From Gonatopus flavifemur (Eukaryota; Arthropoda; Insecta; Hymenoptera; Dryinidae), in assembly GCA_018340375.1 (NCBI GenBank), contig JAFFJZ010000012.1, positions 3,720,001 through 3,784,000 of the forward strand: a DNA stretch of 64,000 nucleotides, given 5' to 3'. The translations under genes and the position numbers were made by a program. The notes below the pieces were generated by a model. That model was not told the origin of the DNA. It searched no databases and was given only the letters and a program-made list of their open reading frames with translations. Of the stretch, positions 24,201 through 36,294 are shown in pieces (the first letter of the stretch is position 1; the number at the start of each line of letters is the position of its first letter).

Positions 24201-27200
24201 CGAACATTCTAATCTCTCCTAATCGTCGTGACGCCACGTCGATGTCGCGACACCGCGTCGTTATTCCATGGTCACGAATTCGAATACGAGGGCTTAGAAA
24301 AACTGAATATCCTTTGACCGTATAGTCTCTCGTAAATTGCTATAGAAAATTCCAATGACAGAGGAAAAAGATGGAATAGAATATTTCTACCATGTAACAA
24401 AAACATATCAACTCTTTATCTCTGGTTTACACGAGACTAGGTTCCATTTCCAAAAAATCCATGAAGAAAAACAACTGTATAAGATATCAATGTTATCGCA
24501 TCTCTCAAATATCCATCTGTGTGCGTCGAAAATGGTGAGGCTCCCTAATAAATCTCTCCTAATAATATCCTTTTAGTTGACAAATTTTATAAATACATTA
24601 TATATTATATACTAATAATTTTCTAGCTCTAATCGACTCTACCGCAGCTCTGTGGCAGCACTGTGGTGCAACCAATAACGAATGCCCCTTATAAAATAAG
24701 CTGAAATTCTGAAAATTCTTTTCGAAATTTTCTTTTTTCTCTATTTCATTGTCTTCATATTTTTTTTTAATCTATTGTAACGGCAGGTGCGGGCTATCAC
24801 CAAGGCAGTGTACACACAGCATTTGGCTATTATAAAATATTATTTATTGCTCTGCCAAATATATGTTTTCAAATCCACAAATCAAAGTATTTGACGCGAA
24901 TCATACATGTATACATGGGTATATATCTAAAAATGTTTATGTGTATGAAAGCGTGTATTCGTAGTTTTTTCATTCCTACGATTTAAACGATCAAGGAATA
25001 TCGGGCAAGAGAAAAAGAAAATACAAATTCTCTTTTATTATTGAATTGTATGTAAAATGAAATTTTCTTTGGTGTTGTGACAAAAAATAAAAACAAATTA
25101 TTTGTAATTATTCAAAAGATGATCAAACGAATGATATTTTCAGGCTTACCTGCTGGACTACTATGTATACACTTCGAGATGTTATCCCGGAGAACCTCCG
25201 AGTCACATTGGATTTAGCTACATCTTGCCCAGTACGTTGCAAACTAGCGTTGGACTTCTCACCGTTCCGATTACCAGTACAAAGCACAGACCAATCGGTA
25301 ATATTATTATCACTATTACTCATATCGTTATTTCCTTGTCAACTGATATAATGAACGAAATTTCTCATTTGCGAATGTATGTTGAAAAAAATGAATTATC
25401 CTACAGGACAATTAACATTAGAATACGTAGTGATAAAACCGATACCCGATCATCCGTGGGACATGAGTATCTCTTACGCTAAACATTGGGAACACAGGTG
25501 GTCCGGTTTGGACGTAGGGCACAGAGGGCTTGGCACGTCTTTCGATTTTAAAACTAAAAAGTTAGTACATTTTTTTACTCACCTCACGATACGTGGAAGA
25601 TTCTCTCTTTCGCCAATCCAAAGAATCAAAGAAATGTTTGGTTTTTTTCAATATTATTTTTGTAACTGGTTTTGAGAGGTAAAGAGACGTATAGACACGC
25701 GTATAGAGAATCATTCACTTACGAATTATTATTATATCGTTACCTATGAAAATACAATATCAAATCCCTTATATAGTTGCGCGAATGTACGGGAAAACAC
25801 AATAGCATCTTTGAAGACTGCGTCGCATCATGGTGCGGATATGGTTGAATTTGACGTTCAACTCTCGAAAGACCTGATACCAGTTTTATATCACGATTTC
25901 TTTGTTTGTATCTCATTGAAACGTAAAAAGCAAATCGAAGCCATGGACATGTTGGAGATACCGGTCAAAGATCTCACCCTCGAACAACTTCATTTGCTGA
26001 AAGTATGTATTCGCATCTTTAGCCGAGTCTTTTATTTAATCACATTTAGGAAGCTTTAAAACGACGATATAACCATTATCGAGGCTGCATTATTAACGTT
26101 GTCGCTTTATATGTGAAAATGATGATAATACAGAATGAATTTATTTGTCGACAAGCACGATGTACGACATAGATGTTTGATTATGTCTTGAAAAGACTGT
26201 TTTACATATTCATTGGAATAACGTTGGGTGTGTCTTTCGTTTTTCTTCTTCTCTTCTATTTACAGTAGTGAAAAATCTGCCCTGGTTGTTATTTGTATAT
26301 TCAACAGGATTTTTATTATCCGGGAGACTCGATGGGTAAAGTGCTGTATTTCGTTGATAAAACTGAGCAGAGGGTTAACCAATTGGTGAGCTTTAACAAC
26401 GCTTGAGCGAGAATAATGTGTCTGAGCATTTTCAAAATTCGCATGCCTGCCTCATGAAATAAGCAAAAGAAAATGAACCTTCAGAATCAGAATTCAATGA
26501 ATCGATCGATCGATGAGAACCAACTTTGAAAAATAATAAAATGTTGCTAATGTTCATCATCATTATTTCCAATAATTGAATCTAACGTGCATTTTGGAGT
26601 TCTGATCGAATAAAGAAAAATTTCAAGTATTAGAAAAATCTATAATCGCTTCATATCTGTACTTTCAAAATCATTGCATTATTATTCACCAATGCTCCCT
26701 CTGACTTCATGCTCATTATCAAAGATTTCAAACTAAAAACTCATGTCGAGATCTCACCACTTTTTCTTCAGATCATCAACGTTTATTCTGCTCATAAAAA
26801 ACAGAGGCAATGTCGATTTCTCATAGCATGTGAGATTACTAAGCACGTTGTGACACTTCGAAGATGAAAAAAATCTATCATCGAATAAATCTGAGAACAG
26901 ATTTTTTCCTTCAACAACGGTTGTTATTTTGTGACTTTTTTTTATTCATACTGTTTTGTTCTTGTTATTTTTATTTACAAGTTTTACTCAAATCGATACA
27001 CGATAAAAAAATAATTCAGATCGAACGCTAATGAGTTTTGTGCAACGCTATGCAGGTTTATCACATTGCCGAGGGTAGAGATAAGAATCCAAGATTCTTC
27101 GACGAAGATCTCGAAGATCACCAACCTTTTCCGACTCTTCAAATGGTACTTCAGGAATTGGAACAACACGTGGGGTGTAATATCGAAATCAAGTGGACGA

Positions 27201-28284
27201 TGCAATTGAAGGTATATTTTATATCCGTTTAAATATTATTACACGGATCTGTTCACAAAATGAATGTATTTTTTTTTAATCACAGGACGGCACTTTCGAG
27301 TTGAATCATCCATTCGATCTCAATATGTATTTGGATATAATACTAAAAGTAGTATTAGAGTACGGTGGAAATAGAAAAGTAGTATTCTCTTCTTTCAATC
27401 CCGACATTTGCGCTATGATACGACTCAAACAAAACAAGTATCCAGTGGTGTTTTTAACTCAAGGCGTAACCTCTAAATATCCAACTTACCACGATCCAAG
27501 ATGTCAAACGATACCTATGGCGATGAGGCACGCGCTGGCTGCGGATATATTGGGCATCAACGTCCATACCGAAGATCTACTGAGGGATCCTTCGCAAGTG
27601 AAATTAGTCAAAGATGCCGGTTTGATCATCTTCTGTTGGGGTGACGATAATAACGATAAAGAAACTATTCAACACCTTAAGAAACTTGGACTACACGCCG
27701 TTATCTATGACAAGTGAGTTCGATTATGCACTTTTACTTCAATATACCTCAGTTATTATCGATCTTTCGTATTCAAATGTGAAAAAAAATATGGATTATT
27801 TCAGGATGGACGAGTTTAACGAGAAACAAGTTAAGGAAAGTATATTTTTAGTCGATGCTAGAGAGAGTCAAAAAGCGCTCATAGCTTTAGCTCATTGCAA
27901 TCAAAGCTGCAACAATCAACCTCAACCTCAAATTTCTGGATTGTTGAATGCAGAAGAGGTAAGCTGAGATGAGCAAGGATATTATGCTAGTTAATGGAAT
28001 GGCGAATGAAACGACAAACCATCATTCGATTCTAGACTTATTTCCTGGAGAAGAAAACTGGAGCGGCAAAAAACAATCCGTCGGAGACCGAAGTGTACAA
28101 CATACCATGCGAAATAGAGGAGAGCAGAGAAATAACGGAGATGACCAAAGATTTTAGCGTATGCGCAAAATCTTTTGGTCATCCGATTCATAGTAATAGT
28201 ATTACGAGCTTCGATTCGTCAACTAAGGCCAGTGCTTTTTCAAAACTTTGTCAAGAGGATGAGTCGGCTAAAGATTGTCTATGA
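21290..28284 (+). CDS. Gpcpd1: GPCPD1-type glycerophosphocholine phosphodiesterase
   Basis: Thirteen exons give 819 codons: 21290-21436, 22242-22438, 22512-22681, 22774-22952, 23026-23160, 23253-23363, 25144-25297, 25407-25560, 25777-26002, 27056-27211, 27286-27713, 27805-27958, 28036-28284. An N-terminal starch-binding fold (CBM20, about residues 45-170) is marked by [13 protein letters not shown]. The GDPD catalytic domain starts near residue 400 with DVGHRGLG, then [30 protein letters not shown] and IFCWGDD. The HR, E-x-D and second H positions are all present. The family hydrolyses glycerophosphocholine to choline and glycerol phosphate in the cytosol. Initiation at ATG 21290 gives a short acidic leader before WIFRVQ. 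The last exon adds a lineage-specific Ser-rich tail; reading through its 5' donor would instead stop at 27967. Confidence 0.92.
23364..25143. other. largest GPCPD1 intron
   Basis: An intron of 1780 bp between phase-0 exons (GTAAGT donor, TTTTCAG acceptor). Frames inside (for example 23897-24085, Lys/Cys/Thr-rich) could belong to an alternative exon, but I found no matching conserved segment. Nothing else was recognised. Confidence 0.5.
28139..28183 (+). other. hairpin inside the last GPCPD1 exon
   Basis: GATGACCAAAGATTTT (28140-28155) is complementary to AAAATCTTTTGGTCATC (28167-28183) with one bulged base and an 11-base loop. It lies within coding sequence near the C-terminus. Confidence 0.6.
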
Positions 28285-30700
28285 TTTTCCAAAAGTAAGA
28301 AAAACTAATGGCCGATCGAATAAGTAATATTGATGAAAACTATAATTTGTCTCCTTTCTAATTTTAATGAAAAAAATGATGATCATCGAGTTCCTTCATT
28401 GAAACTTATATAACGTATACAAAAGATAAAAAGAAAAAAAAAACACAAATTTGCTTGGTTTCCGAGATTTTCATGGCTTTATTTCCATTTCTTTTAAAAA
28501 TATGCTTAATCCTTTTTGATTTTACAAGTAGTCGACTTAATTGCACGTCATACTTAAAAACAACAAATTCCCCTCTTCTGTCCTCTTTATAAAGATCATC
28601 ATTGGAGTTTTTAAGATTTAAGAGAACGAAGTTTATAATAATCATAAAAATAAGTTATTAGTACAAATATCTTCAGGTTCATTACTCAACTTCTCTCTTC
28701 TTCTCTTATCTTCTAATTTTTCTTTCTCTTAAACGTGTTGTATAATTCAAAATGTTTAAATTATTGAAACGTTGAGAGGGAAAAAGAGTAGCTTTTTGTA
28801 TACCACACGATTAATATGCTAAACAAAAAAGATGAAACAGCGATTGTATCAATCGTTCAATTTTCTGGCAACGTATAAGAGTTTACACCAGAAGAAAACA
28901 CGAATATTTATTAGTGTTTGGAATGAGTGTAATCTGTTTCTTCTGTTTTTGTGTTTTATATATAAATTTATGTATCGTTTTTTTTTGTTTTCAAATCTGC
29001 AAAAAACTATCGTTATTGAAATATTTATATAAGATCCAAGGATAAAAGATAACGCGAATCGAATCGATACTCAAATATTGCAGAGAACACAATCGCCATA
29101 GACACGTGGTTTATATTTCATGCAATATCTCATTGTTGATTTGTGTTGACATATATACTACATATACCCATAAATTGTATCGAAACATTATTTTTATGGT
29201 GATGTGTTGTGATGTAAAAACCATAAAACTGAATGGAAAAAAAAAATGAGAGAAGATATATTATGGTTTATGCAAACTTTGATTCAATGAATTGGCAGAT
29301 TTTTCAATTGATTAAGAAAAAAAGAATATGAAAAACAATTATTATATGATAAGAAACACATGTAACGAAAGATGTTAGTAGGTACAAAATTTGAAAGCTC
29401 AATCTTTGAAAGCATCTTGGCAAACATGTTTTTTCCATAACAATTCTATTTGAATTTTATTGCTTGAGATTTTCCGATTAAAAATGTATATAACGTTTAA
29501 GTATTTCTGATTATCAGAATTGAATCTTTTGATCATTTCATAAATGGTATTATTATATACTATGATAAATGTGTGAATTAATATTTGATATAACTGAAGA
29601 GCCGAGTCTCTCTTGTTAAACGCAAATACACACTTATTTATTTTCATCTTTATCGTAATTATAATTATCTCAATTGTTGGTATTATTGTCGAGAATAACA
29701 AGCAACAAGAAGAAGGAAAATTGAGATAATAAAATTTTCTTATTGGAACTAATTGGATGATTGACCATTTTTCATTAAAATAATCTCTATGAGTTTCAAT
29801 TCTTGCAGGTTCTTTTTTGTATTTATCATTTTGAAACATCGAAAAGACAGAATCATTTTTTCGATGGCAATTTCTTTTTATTCGAGCACATTTTTGATTT
29901 TCATTCTACGTGGTTTTTTTTTAGTAGAGATGGACGAGAACTGCTTCTCACCGAGATCGATGCTTTATATATAGTACACAAAGACAGATTCTTCAAAAAG
30001 TGGAGATTTGCGAATCATTCTGAATTTGTGACTAGAGGAAACGATTTTTGAATACAAAAGGTAGCTGCGAATGTATCGAAAGAGGTGTTGGTCGGCCAAC
30101 GTGGTGAGTTTATGCACTAATTTATAACATGACAAAAACACGAACATAGTTGTTTGTTTCTTATCGAGTGTGATCGTGAAGAGTTGGTCCTAGAATTTTA
30201 TACTTCACGAATAATTTATCAAGGGTTTGCTGTTAATTGTGCTACGTGTTCAAAATTATATATAATTTATATATAATTCGATATAGCTTATACACAAGTT
30301 GTATTTCATTAGTAAATTTCGGGCTATTGAACTTTGAAGACATCCCAGATAGTACAAGAATGTTAAAAGAGTTCATAACGAATATAATTTATTCATAAAG
30401 CACTCTTTCGGAACTCTTGTGCTATCTGGAATCGGCCTTTCGACATGTTGCACCGTTACCGTCAACAACGTCAGATCGGAATCTGGGGAAGTGTAGTAAA
30501 TAATTGTCAACGAACCAATCAGAGCCTCGAACCCTGTTCCATTCCACGAGAGGCCAGCCTTATGAATTGGTATCTAAATGATTGAAAATTCTGCATAATA
30601 TTAAAGAGCATGTGGAGTGCCAAATGGTTTGTTATTGAAATTGTTTGGTGACATCGAAAAATTGAAATTCTATAATTAATCCCTGTTTTTCCCATACGAT
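28285..30700. other. intergenic region between GPCPD1 and RPC9
   Basis: The left part is probably the GPCPD1 3' UTR. The rest is AT-rich with no supported gene. It holds one AGCAC-tipped MITE at 30345-30429, and the RPC9 promoter must lie near its right end. Confidence 0.45.
30345..30429. mobile_element. AGCAC-tipped MITE, copy 1
   Basis: CCAGATAGTACAAGA at the left is complementary to TCTTGTGCTATCTGG at the right. The core has TTCATAAAG, shared with the related copies at 39401, 47411 and 60785. Confidence 0.65.
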
Positions 30701-31236
30701 ATGGAAGTGTAAGTTTATCCGTCAAAGAATTCAGTCTTAAAGTATCAGTTTCTGGTTATCATTGAAAATTCATTCAATTAATTTTTAGGTTAAAAGAATG
30801 TTCGGCGTATTTAAGCAATTACGAAGTATTTGATATATTACAGAGTATCAAATCGAATAAAAGACAAAAAATGCATCAAAACCAATTAGCCACAATAACT
30901 TATCAAACTGTAAGATATTTAGAAGAGACTCCGTGTAAGAAACAATCTTCCGAGAAGATCAGTGAATTTTTAACAGCGCTACAACCTTTCAATCTCACCA
31001 AGTGCGAGAAATTAACTCTTCTGAATCTTTGCCCCAGAACCGCTTTAGAAATACAATTGGTAATTATTTTATTTCTCTCATGTCTTACTGTTCTATATTG
31101 TCAGAAAATTTCCTAATATAAATTTCTGCAGATCGTAGAAGATAGTGAAGATCGTTTGAGCGAAGAAGAAGTGGAATCTTTGCTTCAAGTAATCGCGACT
31201 CGCTTAGATCCCCATAAGGATGACGAAAATGTCTAA
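30701..31236 (+). CDS. Crcp: RNA polymerase III subunit RPC9 (CRCP)
   Basis: Three exons (30701-30708, 30789-31059, 31132-31236) encode 127 residues. The first exon carries only eight coding bases, and joining them gives MEVLKECSAYLSNYEV, which matches the start of the family closely. TITYQTVRYLEETPC, EFLTALQPFNLTK and AVEIQL-like TALEIQL, followed by a Glu-rich SEERL-like helix, are diagnostic. RPC9 pairs with RPC8 to form the stalk of RNA polymerase III, the counterpart of Rpb4; the vertebrate protein was also described as a CGRP receptor component. Length is close to normal. Its 3' end faces DENR with about 135 bp between stop codons. Confidence 0.95.
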
Positions 31237-31371
31237 CCAATGAAATACGATATAATACTCAAGCTTATGAATTTTATGTACATTTTATTATTTTTATATT
31301 ATAAAATAAGATTGAAAACACGTTGGATTTAAATAATAGTTGTGCACACATAATTTTGAATGAGTATTCCA

Positions 31372-32262
31372 TTATCTCTTTTGGTCTCCCAAATCATCTA
31401 TGGAATCTTCATCGATCTGAAACAAAATGTGGCCGTCAATGAGAGTGGAATTTAATACTTTCAACATTGTGAAAATCTGTTGTACTCACTTGTGGCCATT
31501 TCTCTGGAATCACATCAAACAGGTCATCTTTCACATCACCTTGGATAACTATCTCGTCTTCTCCCGTCACGCTAGATCCACATGCAAATTTGCTACCAAA
31601 AAATTTAGCTGCTACTTTCAAATCTATATCTGGAATTACATGAAAAAAATGTTGATGAAAAATAGAACGATATGCCAAAAAAGCATCCAAAAGAGGTAAT
31701 ATTTGATATGTAGTACCAAAAGTACTGAGACCGGTAACCACAGTTACAGATTTCTTCTTCCCTCTGGGTGCTCTGGAGACTGTAACTAATTTTGGAACAT
31801 CTTCCTTCTTCTTTGCTTTCAGCATACCTTTACCACCACGTTTCTGACGTTTCTTTTCATCTTCTCCTCCCGCTCCTGTCTCGGTGGACCCATCTTCTAC
31901 TATTGAAATTTACATGTAGAATTCAAAAACAAAAATTCACAGTTCGATTACACTCACCTAATTTAACTTTTTCAAATTCAGTTGGTAAATTCCTTTCCAA
32001 CCATTGCTTGCATTTTTCATATTCTGGATAATATTCACAGTACTGAAAAATGGGAAAAGCAAAACAGATTTAGGACGCACAAAGTATCTTGGAGAAAATT
32101 CGTACATTAATTTATTAAATTGAAAAGGAGATGAAAACACTGAGAAATATAATTTGAGGTTACCTCTATGGGAAGAGAACAATTTCCGCAATATTGTACT
32201 TGGATTGGATAAGTGACATTAGGATCAGGTCCTAAACGAAATTCTGGTTGTTCCTCTGACAT
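31372..32262 (-). CDS. Denr: density-regulated protein DENR
   Basis: Five exons on the minus strand (32164-32262, 31958-32042, 31717-31899, 31490-31629, 31372-31416) encode 183 residues. The N-terminal half has the Cys cluster [22 protein letters not shown] basic linker ([10 protein letters not shown]) leads to the SUI1-like domain with [28 protein letters not shown] and a C-terminal [19 protein letters not shown] works with MCT-1 in ribosome recycling and re-initiation after upstream ORFs. I chose the CCAG acceptor at 31630 because it restores the conserved D-I-D-L stretch. The donor at about 31716 (GTACTA) is weak but phase-consistent. Confidence 0.95.
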
Positions 32263-32840
32263 TCTTTAAATTTTTATTTACATGCATACGTCCGTGCACG
32301 CGATATTTAATAAAAGAATTTTGGGTGCGTCTAAAGTGCAAAATTCAATTCGAATTGTCGGTGACGTCGGTAAGGAGCCCCATCGACTGTTCACTGTACC
32401 GAAAATCCATATTTTTCGCCGGGCCTTCAACCTTCAAGGTTACTACTCGTCCATGGACCCACATTTATAGGGAATTTTTGGTGAGTTACCGTCAACGAAC
32501 GAATCCAATTTTTGGATCCCAGTCCATGGCAAAGTATCCCAACCCAACTTGCTCCAAGTATATTTCGGATTCGCTGTTTCTAGTTATAAAAACAAATCGA
32601 TTGGTCTGGTACAATGTGGATGGAGTCTATCCGAACGCGTCCCAGAGTTAAGGACGTTCGGGATAATCACGAGCACTCGTTTCATTGAATTCCGCCGCCC
32701 TTGTCTTTACCCATCATGCCCTAGCCGTATTTATCACAAAATGAGTGCACGATTGGCGTGAGGTTATTCAACGATAAAATTTTCAAGTTAATCATGTTAT
32801 GGGATACTCGTTATAAATAATTGTATTGCCTTTGAAAATA
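32263..32840. promoter_or_regulatory. divergent promoter interval DENR / inhibitor 2
   Basis: The two genes are transcribed away from each other and their start codons are 578 bp apart. The interval should hold both promoters. It also contains copy 2 of a dispersed repeat fragment (32551-32603), so part of it is transposon-derived. No TATA box is called. Confidence 0.5.
32551..32603 (+). repeat. dispersed repeat fragment, copy 2
   Basis: GCTCCAAGTATATTTCGGAT and the following AACAAATCGATTGG match 6603-6653. It lies in the divergent promoter interval. Confidence 0.5.
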
Positions 32841-33143
32841 ATGGCAGAAAATTTATCAAAACGGCCTTCGAAAGGAATTCTAAAAACCTCCAGCAGTTTT
32901 GACAACCAGGAAGCTCCCAGGTAATTGCAAAAATGAATTCGATTGACAGGTTGCACACGTTTAAAAAATCATCACATTGGATCAACATTATTCAGATTGA
33001 TTTTGATTGAAAAGAAAAGCAAAATTCCAAGATAACGGTTATCGTATTTTGTATTCTGCTTAGTTGATCAGTAACAAGTCGTACTGTATTTCCTTATAAG
33101 GTACATCCACGTTTATATATATATATATATATATAAAAGTACA

Positions 33144-33179
<36 letters not shown>

Positions 33180-33944
33180 TGTACTTGAGTGTATTTCATG
33201 TATCGAAGTCAGATTTTTCAAATGCCTTTGAACTCCGACTACTTAATTTGCCCTTTTATCGAATCTCTTACAATGATGGCACATTTCTAGACCCAGTAAA
33301 GAAACAAAATGGGACGAAATGAATATCATGGCAACCTTGCACCCTCCTGAAAAGGATTACGGTCATATGAAAATTGATGAACCCAAAACTCCTTACAATT
33401 ATGAAGGTGTTCCAAACGAGCATGAATACGATCGTTTGGATTCTGGTTTAATTGCTGCCAAGTAAGTATGATTTTCATAATCCATGTTCATATCGCAAAT
33501 GTAATATCGATTATATGTGATTATAGTTATATTTTGTGTCTACAAAGAACCACAGCTGTATCATTTTACTTGATTTTATAGATTGGCGGAAGGTAGTAAA
33601 CCAAAAATCATGGAAGAATCTAGCGAAGAGGAAGATGAAGAAACACCAGAGGAAAGAGGTAATATCAGTGTATATCAAATGATAATGTAACGAATCGAAT
33701 GAAATTCTAATCATCTGATCTTTATGGATAAACAGAAAAGAGGAAAGCATTTGAAGCAAAAAGAAAGAGCCACTATCAAGAGTGGCATGCCGTTCAGGTT
33801 GCTCGAAAGCAGCTTTTGGAACAAGAGGATGAGGATGAGGATGACGACGAGGATGACGAAGGAGGAAGTACAACGGATGAAGAGAATCAATGCAAAACAA
33901 GTTTCAAATGCATGCCGTCCTGTGATAGAAAGAAAAAGAAATAA
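32841..33944 (+). CDS. I-2: protein phosphatase 1 inhibitor 2
   Basis: Four exons (32841-32920, 33291-33461, 33582-33658, 33736-33944) encode 178 residues. Recognised motifs, in order: RPSKGILK near residue 10 (the SILK-type PP1 docking site), [13 protein letters not shown] (second docking segment), [11 protein letters not shown] near residue 60 (the Thr-Pro site phosphorylated by GSK3 in the family), and [15 protein letters not shown] (inhibitory helix that covers the PP1 active site). Acidic tracts follow, ending in a Lys-rich tail. The protein is an intrinsically disordered cytosolic and nuclear regulator of PP1. The start ATG is unambiguous and length is near normal for insects. The second intron position splits AK. 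Confidence 0.95.
33117..33175. repeat. TA microsatellite in inhibitor 2 intron 1
   Basis: Two runs of TA are separated by AAAAGTACATGCAT, followed by ATGTACATGTAC. Confidence 0.9.
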
Positions 33945-36294
33945 GTTGACGCAAAAATCCTATTTGGTTGGAATATATTTTACACATAATTTGATATGAA
34001 GTGACAGATTCTCAAGATGATTAAATTTTATTTATTTACAGCTTTGTATTCTTTCTATAATTTGGTATCTTATTATTTTTTACCGCTCCAAGTGTGATGA
34101 TGGTAATGATCAACGAGATCAACTCTCCTTTTTTTTCTCTTTATTCTACTGATATATTATTTACAACAGTAAAATGAAGCATATATACATAATATATCTT
34201 CAAACTTTATACATACATGTATACATAAATATATATATCGATATATATATGTATATTTTATGTATGTATATGAAAGTGATTAATTATGTAAATAATTTAT
34301 AACTATCTATTAATTTCGTCACATGTGAATAAACACTTTAATGACAGAGTGTTTATTTACATTTGTAAATAAGCACCTTAGTCATTATTATTTTTTTATT
34401 TGATATCGTTATTGTATAATAACAATATTGAAAATCCAGTACAATAAAACTAATAAATAAAAAATTCTATCGACAGGCTAAATGGTCTAACATAAATGAA
34501 AGAAAATAATGTTAGAGAAGTAAATTATATAGACTGTGTTATTTCCGTAAACATAGATATATATTAACATGTAAAATTCATAGGCTGTTATTTATTTTCA
34601 TATTATCACTCTTTGGTTCCTTCCTTCATTAAGAATACTACATGTATCTTGTAGCTGTACAATATGCTTTTTATATTTATATTTTTATTAGCTAGAAATT
34701 GAAAAATATATGCCAATATGTTGAAATATTATTTCATGTGTTCACTTGCTTTTCTAAGCTTTTAGATTTGAGAGGGTTGTGTGTGTGTGTGTGAACTCGG
34801 TGTGCGCTCTTGTGTGATTGATCGATTATGCCGTGGATAAGATCTTCGGTATTTGGGAGGGACCTCTTTAAACCCTGAGAGAGAAGTGACCGCCTTCCGT
34901 GCGAAAAGTACCAATCGTCGATTCAGGACCATTGAGAGCTGCGGTATCGTCAGTTCTAACCAGCTCTTTGATTCCAGCGTGAGCAGAAATCAGGAGGAGA
35001 ACAAGTTTCCTGCACTTGGATGTAAGTTTGTTAAAAAACTGCTCGGTGATCTAAATACCGCCTTGGCCGTCCGAACGAATATCCAAAATTTCTTTACGGC
35101 GGTGTTTCAGGCCCAAGATGCTTGCCATTTCAATTTCAAAGACTTGACTACGGTGTAGAATCCATATAACGGATCTCCTCATTCGGTAGGAAAATGTCTC
35201 GAAATTGCTACAGTTTAGTTACAGACGGAAGCAGAACTTTAACATTGTTCTGTGCATTGTTCATGCATAATTTAGCAATGCCGCTAAGAGATGAAGGCAA
35301 AGTGAAGTGGGTGGGCCCTCCAATGCCCCAGGAGCACGATACCCCAAGTCGGGAATGACCCATGGTCATCTCCGCCGAAGGAATTTCAACTTCCTCACCA
35401 AAATTCATTACTTTACTCTCACATCCTAGAATATTAGTACATCTCTTTTCAACTTGTTAGAAAGACAAAGTAAACTGATAGTCCGGAGTACAAGAGCAAA
35501 GTATTGGAATACAGCTGGTAATAGTGCTCCTGCTTACTGAAGAGCTGTGCTTTCATCCCGAAGATCAATTTGGCTCAGAAGAGCTCTAAATAAAGGCTGT
35601 TCCGATTTGCGTTCATTGGGTGTGGGAACTATTCTGCAAAGCCATAGAGAGAAAAATCCGATGCAACCATTTATCCAACATGAAGACATTCTCTTTTCAT
35701 ACATGAAGACTATTTTCGTCTAAACAAACGATCAAGTGGAATTCATAAACATTTCTCAAAAACCCTTCGGAATTCTTTCCCGTCGTTACGAGTTCTTTAA
35801 GTTGAAAATGAATTCATATTCAATTTCATTTGAAATTTCCTAAGAAACCTTCAGGTGGGGGTCTCGGATCGTTTATCTCTTTTCAATTCTTGGACTAAAC
35901 AAAGTTAGAACGATGATATCCACATTGAGAATGCAGCTTAAGCCTTTGGAACATCGAGGTGAACGAGACTTTAAGGGCGACGTGAAGAATGTGAAGATTG
36001 GAAGGGAGTGGGTATAATAAAGGCCTCGATAATGACAGTAGTCGTATGATTATAACAACAATAATAATCTTTATTATGATTGAAAGCAAGAAGCAACCAA
36101 TTTTACGATATAGACTACTTTAGTGTGTCCGTGTATGTATATATGTATATATTCATGTGATTTTTTTCTTTTTTTTTTTTACTACGACGGCCTTGAAAAT
36201 TAAAAATATTATAGAATGTACAAAAAACAGTACTGATAGCAAATACACGATAATCGTCATCAAAGTGCTATTTAAATCATGCTTTTGAGAGAGT
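33945..36294. other. intergenic region with unexplained coding-like stretch
   Basis: After the inhibitor 2 3' UTR the DNA is very AT-rich to about 34800 (several TA repeats). From about 34850 to 35410 base composition becomes more balanced, and both strands contain coding-like frames. One is a 66-codon minus-strand frame at 35208-35408; another is a plus-strand frame at 34853-35158 that begins at TTG. Neither is recognised. A decayed gene or transposon fragment is possible. The stretch just before 36295 should carry the promoter of the TBC gene. Confidence 0.4.

Noticed and set aside
26309..26385. Possible extra GPCPD1 exon (after TTCAACAG, frame [10 protein letters not shown])
   Set aside because: Either candidate donor (GTAAGT or GTGAGC) gives a length that breaks phase with the next exon, and the flanking exons join directly in the conserved LLK-V-Y order.
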